DNA from: Archaeoglobus sulfaticallidus PM70-1
GTDB taxonomy: Archaea > Halobacteriota > Archaeoglobi > Archaeoglobales > Archaeoglobaceae
Assembly (NCBI RefSeq): GCF_000385565.1
Contig: NC_021169.1
Location: 806,001-870,000 of the forward strand
Direction of reading: 5' to 3'
DNA length: 64,000 nt
Translations under genes and position numbers: made by a program
The notes under the pieces: generated by a model
What the model was told of the DNA's origin: nothing
The model's database searches: none
Seen by the model: the letters and a program-made list of their open reading frames with translations, nothing else
In this document: positions 8,593 to 16,702 of the stretch, piece by piece
How positions within the stretch are numbered: position 1 is the first letter of the stretch
Layout of the letters: each line of letters begins with the position of its first letter

Positions 8593-9470
8593 TTCAACTC
8601 TTCACCTCTCCGCTCGATTTCCAGATAGGTTTCAACAACATCCCTGGCCTGTTTGTAGGATGCGAAATCGACCATTCTGCCCTCGAATGTTATCACACCC
8701 TCGCCTCTCTGCTTGGCAGCCTCGTAGCTCTCAACGATCTTTCTGGCTTCCTCAAATTCCTCTTTAGAAGGAGAGAACACCTCATTTATTATCTTTATAT
8801 GGTTCGGATGAATTGCGAGCTTTCCATCGAAGCCGAGCTGAAATGCGAGCTTTGATTCCTTAAGCAAACCCTCCATGTCTATTAGCATGCCGAAAAAGGG
8901 AGAGTCTATGGCTTTCAAACCAGCAGCTTTAGCAGCGTTCACGATCATCGATCTCGCGAACAGCAACTCTATCTGGGTATTTGAAAACTTAAAATAGCTC
9001 CTTCCAAGGGTTCTGTAATAATCCACGGCGCCAAAAGCTAGGGCAACAATACGATCACTTGAACTAGCTATCTCAAAGGAGTTCATAACTCCTCTCGCAG
9101 ACTCAATGAGCGGGATTATCCTTATCTCATTCAGATTTCTTTCATCCTCAAGTCTGCTTAACTTCCTTTCCAGATTTCTGATGTCCCTCTCTGACTCGCT
9201 TTTAGGCAGCATCACGCCATCGAGTCCTCTAAGGGCTATCTCGTTGAGATCATCATCGTAATCACTGTTTATTCTGACGAATTTTTTCCTGCCATTGAAC
9301 TTTAGCCTTTCAATGGCATCTCTGACGAAAATCCTCGCCGTCTCTTTGTCATTGACAGGAACAGCGTCCTCCAGATCGAATATGGCTATATCAAAATCTA
9401 TTTTTTCAGATTTGAGAATCGCTCTGTAGTTGTTTCCGGGTATGAAGAGAGCACTTCTGCACAGCATCAT
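8589..9470 (-). CDS. CitE-like acyl-CoA lyase (HpcH/HpaI aldolase family)
   Basis: A 293-residue TIM-barrel protein of the CitE/malyl-CoA lyase group: SALFIPGNN at the start, AIFDLEDAVP (Mg-binding region), FVRINS, LPKSES, IIPLIESARGV and a DSPFF loop. Where relatives usually read GAEDY or GTEDL this one reads GAVDY. Known members cleave citryl-, malyl-, citramalyl- or methylmalyl-CoA. No CitD or CitF lies nearby, so citrate lyase itself is unlikely; the adjacent SucCD-like CoA ligase suggests a free hydroxy-acid CoA thioester as substrate. It overlaps both neighbours by about 4 bases. Confidence 0.85.
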   Translation of the reverse strand: MMLCRSALFIPGNNYRAILKSEKIDFDIAIFDLEDAVPVNDKETARIFVRDAIERLKFNGRKKFVRINSDYDDDLNEIALRGLDGVMLPKSESERDIRNLERKLSRLEDERNLNEIRIIPLIESARGVMNSFEIASSSDRIVALAFGAVDYYRTLGRSYFKFSNTQIELLFARSMIVNAAKAAGLKAIDSPFFGMLIDMEGLLKESKLAFQLGFDGKLAIHPNHIKIINEVFSPSKEEFEEARKIVESYEAAKQRGEGVITFEGRMVDFASYKQARDVVETYLEIERRGEELK

Positions 9471-10348
9471 CCCAAAACCTCCTTCAGCCTAGATACAATC
9501 TCAATCGGACTGTCGACAACCATAACCCCAGCATTTTCGAGTGCTTCCCTTTTGCTCTCGTATGATCCTTTTTTTCCCTCGATTATCGCACTCGCATGCG
9601 AGAACCTTATTCCTGAAGGTAGCTTCGCCCCAGCAATGTAGGCTATCACGGGCTTATCCACCTTATCCATAACCTCAGCTGTCTCCTCTTCCGCTATTCC
9701 ACCAATTTCTCCGAAGATTACAATGGCCTCGCTCTCGTCATCCTCATTTGCCATCAGAACATATTCCGCAAGATTGGTTCCAAGCACGGGTTCCGTTCCC
9801 GTGTGCACGGCTGTGGAGACCCCATATCCATGCTTCGATACGAGCCAAGATACCGTTGCTGTCTGACCACCACTCCTGGAGATAACAGCAACCCTTCCAG
9901 CCTTGAAAGCCTCTTTTGCTGTTTCATCGCTCCCGCCAAGCCATCCAGCCACAGCCTTTCCCGGACTTATAATTCCAAGCGATCCCGGGCCTACGATGGT
10001 CGTGCCTCTAGCATGTGAAATTATCTCGAGCGTGTCATGAAGGGGGACCCTCTCCACAGGCATAACTACAGTTCCAACTCCAGCGTTTATCGCCTCTATT
10101 ACGGCATCTTTAACCTGTGGACCAGGAATGAAGGTCACAGATATGTCTATCTCACCAAATTCCCCAACAACCTCCTCAACCGAGTCATACACCGGAATTC
10201 CCCATACATTTTCACCCTTTTTTCCCGGAGTAACACCCGCAACCACCTTCGTGCCATACTCAAGCATGAACCTTGCCCTTGCACTCCCTTCCCTGCCGGT
10301 AATGCCCTGAATCAGAACAGTCTTGTTTTCATCAATCAGAAACGACAT
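9467..10348 (-). CDS. sucD: Succinyl-CoA ligase alpha-like subunit (divergent SucD)
   Basis: A 293-residue CoA-binding/ligase alpha subunit: VLIQGITGREGSARARFML at the N-terminus, GPGSLGIISP, and the phosphohistidine region SHASAIIEGKKGSYESK (family form GHAGAIISGGKG). The middle segment SRSGGQTATVSWLV and GTEPVLGT departs from the usual SRSGTLTYE and GGDPVIGT, so the acid bound may not be succinate; malate-CoA ligases (MtkB) are close relatives. It pairs with the SucC homologue at 10629-11846, but the two genes are separated by a small Fe-S protein gene. Confidence 0.88.
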   Translation of the reverse strand: MSFLIDENKTVLIQGITGREGSARARFMLEYGTKVVAGVTPGKKGENVWGIPVYDSVEEVVGEFGEIDISVTFIPGPQVKDAVIEAINAGVGTVVMPVERVPLHDTLEIISHARGTTIVGPGSLGIISPGKAVAGWLGGSDETAKEAFKAGRVAVISRSGGQTATVSWLVSKHGYGVSTAVHTGTEPVLGTNLAEYVLMANEDDESEAIVIFGEIGGIAEEETAEVMDKVDKPVIAYIAGAKLPSGIRFSHASAIIEGKKGSYESKREALENAGVMVVDSPIEIVSRLKEVLG

Positions 10349-10628
10349 AAAAATCCCCCTTTCTGTTCAGATACTCATCAAGCTCCTTAAATTCGACAAA
10401 GATTTTCACCGCGCTATGCGGACAATGAATCTCACACGACAGGCATTCATTATCCCTTCTGGCAACATCCTCATCGCTGAAGAAGGTTACCGGCTTTCCG
10501 TTTTTGATCCTGAGTATGTTCGTCCCGTAAAGGCTGCACGCTTTTGCACAGTCATAGGAGTCGCATGTCTCGCATTTCGAGTGATCGATAACAATCCTCA
10601 TTGTTCTTGTTTTAAGAGAATAGTACAT
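10332..10628 (-). CDS. Small ferredoxin-like Fe-S protein
   Basis: A 98-residue protein with CxxCxxxxCxxxC (KCETCDSYDCAKAC, about 19-31) and a second cluster CxxCxxxCP (ECLSCEIHCP). The second group has three cysteines, so either one [4Fe-4S] and one incomplete cluster, or an atypical ligand set, is expected. The ATG at 10628 directly follows the sucC stop and is preceded by GGGGTGG; the inner ATG at 10601 lacks a ribosome-binding site. It overlaps sucD by 17 bases. Insertion of a ferredoxin-like gene between sucC and sucD is unusual and suggests a redox step in this pathway. Confidence 0.75.
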   Translation of the reverse strand: MYYSLKTRTMRIVIDHSKCETCDSYDCAKACSLYGTNILRIKNGKPVTFFSDEDVARRDNECLSCEIHCPHSAVKIFVEFKELDEYLNRKGDFYVVSD

Positions 10629-11846
10629 CTAACCACCCCTGTACTCTTCAACAAGCTTTATAACCCTATCAGCTATGAAATCCGGATCGTAAATGTAATC
10701 CCTGCCGTATATCTCAAACCTGAACTTAGTTTTAGAAAGACCCTCTTTCAGGATCTCATGGCTCTCCTTCTCCTTGTTCCCGGCAAGGAGGATTACTATA
10801 GGGAATCCCTCACCAAGCTTATTTTCAAGCTCTCTGAACGCCTTTACCACAGCATGGGCGTGATGCCATTGTTCCTGAGAGGCAAAAACCGATCCAGCGA
10901 GAACATATCCTTCTATCCCCTCCTGAGCCATTATCACTTTAATGAGCTTGTATATTTTGCTCGCAGGTGGATTTCCACTGCTGTCTGCATAGTTCGCCAA
11001 AACAAGGCCTTTTCTAATCATTGCATCGGCAGAAAGCATGCTTGCTCCACCACCTATCCCGTGGAAGGCTATGTAACCTTTCTTCTTGTCCTTACAGTCA
11101 GTATTGAGCTGAACGAAGTACGCAGTCCCTCTGTAATCTCCCTCTTCAATTTCCCAGGCTACTCTCTCCAGATCGGTCGGATTTCTGTCCATATCTCTTG
11201 GGAGATCGATGTCGAATTCAGGATGCCTGAAGACTGAAGAATCATCAACCGTGATCTTACAGTCTCCAGCGATCATTTGAGGTGAGAACAGTGGGTTCAC
11301 CTCCACTATCCTCGCATCAGCCTTCACGAATACGCTGTAAAGCTTCTCGAGGAAGTCTGCTACCGCTTCTGGATCACCCACCTGTCCGTCTATGAGATCC
11401 ATGAACCTTGTCTTGTCAAAGCCCTTTTTGTAATCAACAACGAATCTGAAAACCTCATGCTCCTCAACATCTATCCCGCCGTAGGGACTGAACAGAATTT
11501 CCGGAGCTTTCACATTGTAAGCTGGATTGACAATTATGCTTGCATAGTACTCCTCACCGCTAACAGCCTGCTCTATCAAAACCTTTTTCGCTTTGAAACC
11601 TTTGAACTGCCTTTCAAACAGTTCTCTTCCATATTCCTCCACCTCTCTGATGTTGCTGGCGAATTTAACCGCTCCTGCTTTCATTCTACCAGATATCAAC
11701 AGCTGAGCTTTTAGAACAAATGGAGGATTCATTTTTTCGGCAAATTCCTTTAGCTGCTCAATATTTTCAGCTACAAAGAACTCTGGAACCTTTATTCCCT
11801 CTTTTTTCAGGAGCTCCTTGCCCTGATACTCATACAGCTTTACCAT
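10629..11846 (-). CDS. sucC: Succinyl-CoA ligase beta-like subunit (ATP-grasp, divergent SucC)
   Basis: A 405-residue ATP-grasp beta subunit: KLYEYQGKELLKKEGIKVPEF opening, VLKAQLLISGRMKAGAVKFA, IEQAVSGEEYYASI, VEVNPLF (Mg ligand) and GIGGGASMLSADA. Family members ligate succinate, malate or related acids to CoA with ATP or GTP. It is the first gene of the leftward train (sucC, Fe-S protein, sucD, citE-like, prpD-like, DUF1847, unknown, flavoprotein, nrpR). The region in front, 11847-11965, is AT-rich and divergent from the radical SAM gene, so the promoter is probably there. Confidence 0.88.
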   Translation of the reverse strand: MVKLYEYQGKELLKKEGIKVPEFFVAENIEQLKEFAEKMNPPFVLKAQLLISGRMKAGAVKFASNIREVEEYGRELFERQFKGFKAKKVLIEQAVSGEEYYASIIVNPAYNVKAPEILFSPYGGIDVEEHEVFRFVVDYKKGFDKTRFMDLIDGQVGDPEAVADFLEKLYSVFVKADARIVEVNPLFSPQMIAGDCKITVDDSSVFRHPEFDIDLPRDMDRNPTDLERVAWEIEEGDYRGTAYFVQLNTDCKDKKKGYIAFHGIGGGASMLSADAMIRKGLVLANYADSSGNPPASKIYKLIKVIMAQEGIEGYVLAGSVFASQEQWHHAHAVVKAFRELENKLGEGFPIVILLAGNKEKESHEILKEGLSKTKFRFEIYGRDYIYDPDFIADRVIKLVEEYRGG

Positions 11847-11965
11847 TAAAAATCGTTGGAATTCTAGTATTTAAATCTTTCTGTCTTCACTTCCAAAAAA
11901 TTTAAATATTAAATAACTTTCACACCACTCGAAAGGTTAGTAAAAGCTAAAGACGAACTACCTTC

Positions 11966-12982
11966 GTGAACATAGATAACTTAAGCAGACTCATACTGTC
12001 AAGCAGATTCGATGTCTGTCACAGCAGATGTACATTCGACTACAGCAGAATGATTTACAGATCAAGAGTAAACGGCAGGAGTATAAAGCTATTCAAGGTT
12101 CTGCTCTCGAACAGATGTAGATTCGACTGCAAGTATTGCAGAAATGCCTGGTATAAAGGAATATCAGCCAGTCCTGAAGAGATTGCAAAGGTGTTCAGGA
12201 TTATGAAGGAGAAAAATCTTGTTTCCGGAGCATTCATAAGCTCTGCCGTTGATTCTGACCCGGATAATGTTATGGAAAAGCTCCTTGAGACTGGCAGGCT
12301 TATCAGAAAATTTCACAGCGGGTATTTACACCTGAAGATCATACCCGGTAGCTCCCCAGAATACATAGAAGAGGCAATAGATCTCGCTAACAGGGTAAGC
12401 ATAAATCTGGAGACAACCTCCGACTCGAGAATGAACGAGATAAGCAGTGTTAAGAGACTCAAGGAGGATATTTTCAGGAAGCAGAGGAAAATACAGAGGG
12501 AGATAAAAAAGGCAAAGGAGGCCAGAAGATCTCAGACAACCCAGATCATTGCAGGAATTGGAGAGAGTGATCTGGAAATACTCAAGATAATGCACAAAGA
12601 GTACAGTGAGATTGGTGTCTCAAGAGTTTACATTTCAGGATTCACACCTCTTAAAGGAACACCTATGGAGAATTTTAGAAAAGAAAGGAGGAAGAGGGTT
12701 GTAAATCTATACAGGATGGATGCCCTGCTAAGGATGTATGGCTACTCTCCAAAGCTTATAGAGTCGGTCATGGAAGATGGCATGCTCCCGTCGATAGATC
12801 CAAAAATGGCGATTGCTGAAAAACTCGAAAACCTCGAATTGGAGCAGATTCCCGGATGCGGGAAGAGGATCTCACAACTCCTGAGACAGGGGAAGTCTCT
12901 GGCAGAGATAAAAAGAATGGGATATAGCATTAAGAGAATCTCAGCATATCTCCCAGCACAAACAAAACTTACAGAATTTTAA
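11966..12982 (+). CDS. Radical SAM protein of the putative DNA modification/repair group
   Basis: A 338-residue radical SAM protein with CRFDCKYC (CxxxCxxC, about residues 52-59) binding the [4Fe-4S]-SAM cluster. The neighbouring LLSNRCRFDCKYCRNA, ETTSDSRMNEISSVKR, TQIIAGIGESD and PLKGTPM resemble the radical SAM subfamily that in bacteria is linked to uracil-DNA-glycosylase-like genes. The C-terminus has a helix-hairpin-helix-like IPGCGKRISQLL, consistent with nucleic-acid binding. No UDG-like gene is adjacent. The start is a GTG at 11966. A function in nucleic-acid modification or repair is only an inference from the family. Confidence 0.75.
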   Translation: MNIDNLSRLILSSRFDVCHSRCTFDYSRMIYRSRVNGRSIKLFKVLLSNRCRFDCKYCRNAWYKGISASPEEIAKVFRIMKEKNLVSGAFISSAVDSDPDNVMEKLLETGRLIRKFHSGYLHLKIIPGSSPEYIEEAIDLANRVSINLETTSDSRMNEISSVKRLKEDIFRKQRKIQREIKKAKEARRSQTTQIIAGIGESDLEILKIMHKEYSEIGVSRVYISGFTPLKGTPMENFRKERRKRVVNLYRMDALLRMYGYSPKLIESVMEDGMLPSIDPKMAIAEKLENLELEQIPGCGKRISQLLRQGKSLAEIKRMGYSIKRISAYLPAQTKLTEF

Positions 12983-13447
12983 AGGGGGGTGGGGGAAGAA
13001 TAGTTATTATCACATTTAATAATTAAAGTATAAATACTTTTTGGTTTTTTCATGATGAGATCAAATTGGTGGATATCTGATCACTTTTACTGAACATCTG
13101 AATCATACAAACCGGCAATAGATTCTCCTTTTTCTATATCTTCTATCTTCGTCAGCGATCTCGTTTATCTCCAGTCTAAATCTTCTTCTCAAGTTTTGTA
13201 CAAACAACTGGCAAACGGAACATATTTGTGTTCATCAACTGAAATACATATATTTCATGTTAGGAACGCACAATAGATACCAGAATACATGGCTTATAAT
13301 CTCTGTTCTATACTCTAAAAAAGCTGAAATCTCAGAGATAGAGACACCAAATATTTTATTGAATTTGAGTTAGATTATGTTGTAAAATAGCAAATTATAA
13401 ATTGCTCTTTTGTTAAAAAACTACAAAGATGGATAGGGGTGTTTATT
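12983..13447 (+). other. AT-rich intergenic stretch at the edge of an accessory segment
   Basis: No credible coding frame. Base composition falls sharply relative to the housekeeping genes on the left. A TATA-like run (AGTATAAATACTTT near 13027-13040) precedes an ATGATGA ... CTGA ... CTGA arrangement at 13052-13101 that resembles parts of a C/D-box guide RNA, but the flanks do not form a terminal stem. Nothing else recognised. Confidence 0.4.
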
Positions 13448-14020
13448 ATGGTAGAAGTCCCTCCAGAACTTTCTGAAAATCTATATCCTAATGAAAAAGT
13501 CCTGTTCTCTGTCAAAAAGAAACTAAAAACCGAACTAAAACCAAAATACCTCATTGTTACAGACAGAAGAGTGATTTATTTAGACCAAAAAATCCTCGGG
13601 AGATATGAGCTTATAGATTTCCCATACGAAAAATTAGAGTTCGTGAAATTCAAAAAAGGTAAAATCGGTGCCGAGTTCATATTACAGAGCGAAGAAGGTA
13701 AAACAGTAAAATTAAGCTGGATGGATAAAAATGAAGCTAAAGACGCAATAGAAGCCATCCGAGATGCCCTAAATGCTACCGCAGTTGAACAGATCTCAAT
13801 CGCTAAAAAGAAGGGCCTATTAGGTGAAGAATGGTCTATTTCTAAACCAAAAGAAACTGTAGCAAGAACATTACCAATGACCCAGGTCATTGAAAAGACC
13901 ACCCCTCAAAAGGAAGACCCAATTGAAAAACTCAAGAAGCTCAAAGAGCTATATGAAGCTGGAGTAATATCTAAAGAGGAATTCGAAGAGAAAAAGAAGA
14001 AACTGCTCGATCAAATCTAA
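13448..14020 (+). CDS. PH-like + SHOCT domain protein
   Basis: A 190-residue protein. Residues 1-105 look like a bacterial/archaeal PH (YokE-like) domain: NEKVLFSVKKKLKTEL, YLIVTDRRVIYLDQ, IDFPYEKLEFVKFKKGKIG and AIEAIRDAL. The last 30 residues are a SHOCT motif (DPIEKLKKLKELYEAGVISKEEFEEKKKKLL). The ATG at 13448 follows GGGGTG by about 7 bases and is preferred to a GTG at 13439. SHOCT proteins are common on mobile elements and at cell-envelope loci; function unknown. Codon use is AT-rich, unlike pgk or asd nearby. Confidence 0.8.
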   Translation: MVEVPPELSENLYPNEKVLFSVKKKLKTELKPKYLIVTDRRVIYLDQKILGRYELIDFPYEKLEFVKFKKGKIGAEFILQSEEGKTVKLSWMDKNEAKDAIEAIRDALNATAVEQISIAKKKGLLGEEWSISKPKETVARTLPMTQVIEKTTPQKEDPIEKLKKLKELYEAGVISKEEFEEKKKKLLDQI

Positions 14021-14175
14021 ATTTACGATACCTCCAACCGGTTCTAAAGCTTATGAAAATTAATCCCTCTTGGTAGAAAAATCGTTAAACACATAGAAGA
14101 AATGGAAAAAGAGTTTGAGAGATGGCATTCTGGATTGCTGAAGGGGTAAGAAGTTTATTGAGGAGTTGATGAAAG

Positions 14176-15045
14176 ATGAGTAATTTAAGTCTCGACATTC
14201 AGAATTTAATGCTGCTTTCACCCCTTATCGCCATCATAATGAATTTCATATTTAAATTAATAAATGAAATAAAAGAGTTTTTCGAAAAAAGATCTAAACG
14301 ATACTTGTTTCTCAGGATTTTAAAAGAGTATGATGCTATAAAAAGATGTATTGATTCAGTCTCTCAAAAAACCTCAGATTATTTACGTCCTAAGAACATT
14401 CGTAGAATGTATAATACCATAATAATCATCTCCGCCATAATTTTTATTGTTTTACCATACCTAAAATACCAAAATCTTGATTCTTCTACCCTGATCCTAT
14501 TATTAAGTTTTATATCCCTAGGACCAATCTTTATTGGATTAATATTTCTTGTTGCGGTGCTGTCTATACTTCTAACAGCAATCTCCAAAGAAAAATCCAT
14601 CTACATCTATTGGACGCTACTCGCCATGGAAGGGGCTATAATAGGTTACCTCATTGCGTCATATCTTTCTTATGCGTATCTTTATATTTCTTTTAAAAAG
14701 ATAGGCATTGATGAGACACAATTAACCAAACTGTTTCTGCTTATCTTTGCGGCAATTTTCTTAGTGCTTTTTACCTCTAAAATAATATCATTTCCTTTTA
14801 TAAGTAGTATTAGAAAGAACACAGAAATCGAGGTTATTGAGGCCTTCAGGAATAGCATCCCATTTATTATTGCAGGCACTTCTAATCACACCATCAGAGG
14901 TAGGCTTTGGGACTTTTTTGATAAAGAGGTTATAAAAATTGAAAATATTGGTATTGTTTCAATTCCATGGAACGAAATCTCTTGGATCGAAGTGATCGAA
15001 AACGAAGAGCAAAACAACAAGGGACCTGTACAGGTTAAGGGTTAG
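14176..15045 (+). CDS. Hypothetical multi-pass membrane protein
   Basis: A 289-residue protein with an N-terminal hydrophobic stretch, a charged cytoplasmic-looking segment (EIKEFFEKRSKRYLFLRILK), then four or so membrane segments between about residues 78 and 220, and a soluble C-terminal tail ending in a charged DFFDKEVIKIENIGIVSIPWNEISWIEVIE. That tail resembles a small beta domain that recurs in membrane proteins with PH-like parts, but I cannot name it. GGAG lies upstream of the ATG. It follows the PH-SHOCT gene in the same AT-rich region. Confidence 0.65.
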   Translation: MSNLSLDIQNLMLLSPLIAIIMNFIFKLINEIKEFFEKRSKRYLFLRILKEYDAIKRCIDSVSQKTSDYLRPKNIRRMYNTIIIISAIIFIVLPYLKYQNLDSSTLILLLSFISLGPIFIGLIFLVAVLSILLTAISKEKSIYIYWTLLAMEGAIIGYLIASYLSYAYLYISFKKIGIDETQLTKLFLLIFAAIFLVLFTSKIISFPFISSIRKNTEIEVIEAFRNSIPFIIAGTSNHTIRGRLWDFFDKEVIKIENIGIVSIPWNEISWIEVIENEEQNNKGPVQVKG

Positions 15046-15132
15046 AGATTATCGCTTTGAATATTTTTGTAGAAGGTAAAACAGTTTATGTGGTAGAGGT
15101 TTTTTTAGAGAGAATACAGAGATTAAACAAAA

Positions 15133-15222
15133 TCAAAAACTCATCTTTTCCACATACTCTTTTATTGCTTCCCTCACTCTCTCCTCTGGAAACATATACA
15201 TCAAAACCGCCCAGAACCTAAT
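15133..15222 (-). pseudogene. Remnant copy of a short MYMFPE peptide ORF
   Basis: On the minus strand an open stretch without a start codon reads FWAVLMYMFPEERVREAIKEY. It is clearly homologous to the intact 27-codon ORF at 15684-15767, which reads FWEVLMYMFPEFKVKKAIKTY, and the DNA across the MYMFPE part is nearly identical. The copy lies just downstream of the DUF2283 gene. It is either a decayed duplicate or the 3' end of a larger lost gene. Confidence 0.5.
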
Positions 15223-15228
15223 CTAAAA

Positions 15229-15435
15229 TCAAACCTTGGCTTTCAAAACCTTGTTAACAAACTCCATCTGCCTCTCATCTAACTTCGGCAGCAAAACCTC
15301 TATGCCTACAATCTCTCCCTTTTCATCTACATCTATAACGACATTATCAGCCAAAGGCTCGGAAATTGCAATTTTTTCATCCTTAAATCTAATGTAAATT
15401 GCTTTAACTTCATCATCAAATTCTACTGAAGCCAT
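15229..15435 (-). CDS. DUF2283 protein, putative antitoxin-like partner
   Basis: A 68-residue protein with the DUF2283 pattern: EFDDEVKAIYIRFKD, ISEPLADNVVIDVDEKGEIVGIEVL. It overlaps the DUF4258 gene upstream by 20 bases, the arrangement seen repeatedly for DUF4258/DUF2283 pairs in archaea and bacteria, which are usually predicted to be type II toxin-antitoxin modules. Activity of this pair is not demonstrated by sequence alone. Confidence 0.8.
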   Translation of the reverse strand: MASVEFDDEVKAIYIRFKDEKIAISEPLADNVVIDVDEKGEIVGIEVLLPKLDERQMEFVNKVLKAKV

Positions 15436-15670
15436 ACCTTTTCAACCTCTCTTTATCTACTTTTAATTCAGTTACAACTACTATTTCATCCTTTTGTTCC
15501 TCAAAGATCACAACAAGAAATTTATCACCAAATTGCCTAAAAGCTGCTTTACGCCCAAATTTTACTTCTATTATCTCTTCTGCCTCTCTTATAGTCAATT
15601 CTATATCTTCTCTTCTTATTCCTCTGTCATTTGCTCTATGTAGTGCATGGTTTGACAGTCTGATATTCAA
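15416..15670 (-). CDS. DUF4258 protein, putative toxin
   Basis: An 84-residue basic protein of the DUF4258 family: LSNHALHRANDRGIRREDIELTIREAEEIIE and DKFLVVIFEEQKDEIVVVTEL are characteristic. The start is a TTG at 15670, preceded at 7 bases by GGAGG. It precedes and overlaps the DUF2283 gene. Members are predicted RelE/BrnT-like toxins. It lies in the degraded integrative segment left of tRNA-His, a usual place for such modules. Confidence 0.8.
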   Translation of the reverse strand: MNIRLSNHALHRANDRGIRREDIELTIREAEEIIEVKFGRKAAFRQFGDKFLVVIFEEQKDEIVVVTELKVDKERLKRYGFSRI

Positions 15671-15683
15671 TCAAAAACCTCCG

Positions 15684-15767
15684 TTAATACCTTTCTAAAT
15701 ATGTTTTTATAGCTTTCTTTACCTTAAACTCGGGAAACATATACATCAAAACCTCCCAGAACTCCAT
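15684..15767 (-). CDS. 27-residue peptide ORF (MYMFPE)
   Basis: ATG at 15767 to TAA at 15684 encodes 27 residues, MEFWEVLMYMFPEFKVKKAI followed by KTYLERY. It begins 2 bases after the stop of the 63-codon ORF and ends 14 bases before the TTG of the DUF4258 gene, so it fits a compact operon. A second, degraded copy lies at 15133-15222, and the conserved differences look protein-like (substitutions such as F/R, K/R, T/E). No family recognised. Confidence 0.4.
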   Translation of the reverse strand: MEFWEVLMYMFPEFKVKKAIKTYLERY

Positions 15768-15769
15768 GA

Positions 15770-15961
15770 TTAAATCCTCTCCAAATTCAAGCTGATATGC
15801 TCCAAATCAAGTTTATACTTTCTATTCACCTTACTGATGTTATTCTTTAATACTATTTCCCTTGCATCAATACTTTTAGCATGATCTCTCTTATTTCCAC
15901 TCCTTATTATTGTTCTAAACCTGTAATCTTTCAACTCCTGTTCAACCTCCATACCCACCAC
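15770..15961 (-). CDS. Short hypothetical ORF
   Basis: A 60-63-residue basic ORF (ATG at 15952, or GTG at 15961) reading EVEQELKDYRFRTIIRSGNK and later NNISKVNRKYKLDLEHISL. It lies between the integrase remnant and the 27-residue ORF on the same strand. I recognise no family; it might be the leftover end of a longer mobile-element gene or a small antitoxin. Confidence 0.35.
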   Translation of the reverse strand: MVGMEVEQELKDYRFRTIIRSGNKRDHAKSIDAREIVLKNNISKVNRKYKLDLEHISLNLERI

Positions 15962-15981
15962 AGGTAATCACACGGAGCAAA

Positions 15982-16654
15982 CTACCTTTTGATATAATTC
16001 TCAAAAATCCTTCTTAACTCTTTAACTTCCATCTCCAGACCAATAACATAGGCCATGAACTCCGGGTTCAAAGCTATCTCATTCATAACCTTTGACATCC
16101 TCATGCTCCACTCCTCACCTTCATTGCTGCATCACTTGTGAGAGGATAACCACGCACTAGACAAAAATTACCAAGACTTCCCACCAACTTGAAACATCTC
16201 GGGCATTTAACAGCCTTAAGCTTCCTGTCATGTTCTTCAGGTTCAGCAAGATGTCTTCTCGGGTTTTTACATGCCTCAAGCATTTTCTTAATACCATCTT
16301 CACTCAGCAGTTCATCTGGGAACTTCCTGGTTTTAACTTCCCCTATGGTGAACCAATCCGAGCCAATTAAAAAATTTCTTGAGAGTTTTCTTGTATCCCT
16401 TTTAGTCCAAAGAGATAATCCCTCTTTTCTAACTCTCTCATCTATCCAGTCGATAATCAGTTCAATATTCTCCCTTTCCACTCAGTAAAGGGTTTAGAAT
16501 TTAACTCCAAAATTATAACCAATTGTTGAATGAGCTTCGATGTTCTCCCAACTGAAAGGTCATTAGCCACACAATTCCTTTTAAACTTAAGAATTAGCTC
16601 TTTATTTTCCTCACATAAGTTACCTCTTGAGATATCGATCAATCGTTCTTTCAA
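15982..16654 (-). pseudogene. Decayed archaeal tyrosine recombinase (integrase)
   Basis: Three minus-strand frames line up as one archaeal XerC/D-type integrase. 16654-16457 carries the core-binding SAM-like start (ENKELILKFKRNCVANDLS); 16481-16101 continues with WIDERV, LWTKRDTRKLSRNF and FPDELLSEDGIKKMLEACKNPR, then jumps directly to the C-terminal zinc-ribbon-like tail (KAVKCPRCFKLVGSLGNFC); 16104-15982 gives the final helix in another frame. Between NPR and the tail the whole catalytic domain with R-H-R-Y is missing. So it has two frameshifts and a large internal deletion. It lies about 50 bases from the 3' end of tRNA-His, the normal place for an integrase gene. Confidence 0.75.
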
Positions 16655-16702
16655 AAATAATAGCCTATAATCGTTTTGACTGCTCTGAAATTGAATTTAA
16701 AG

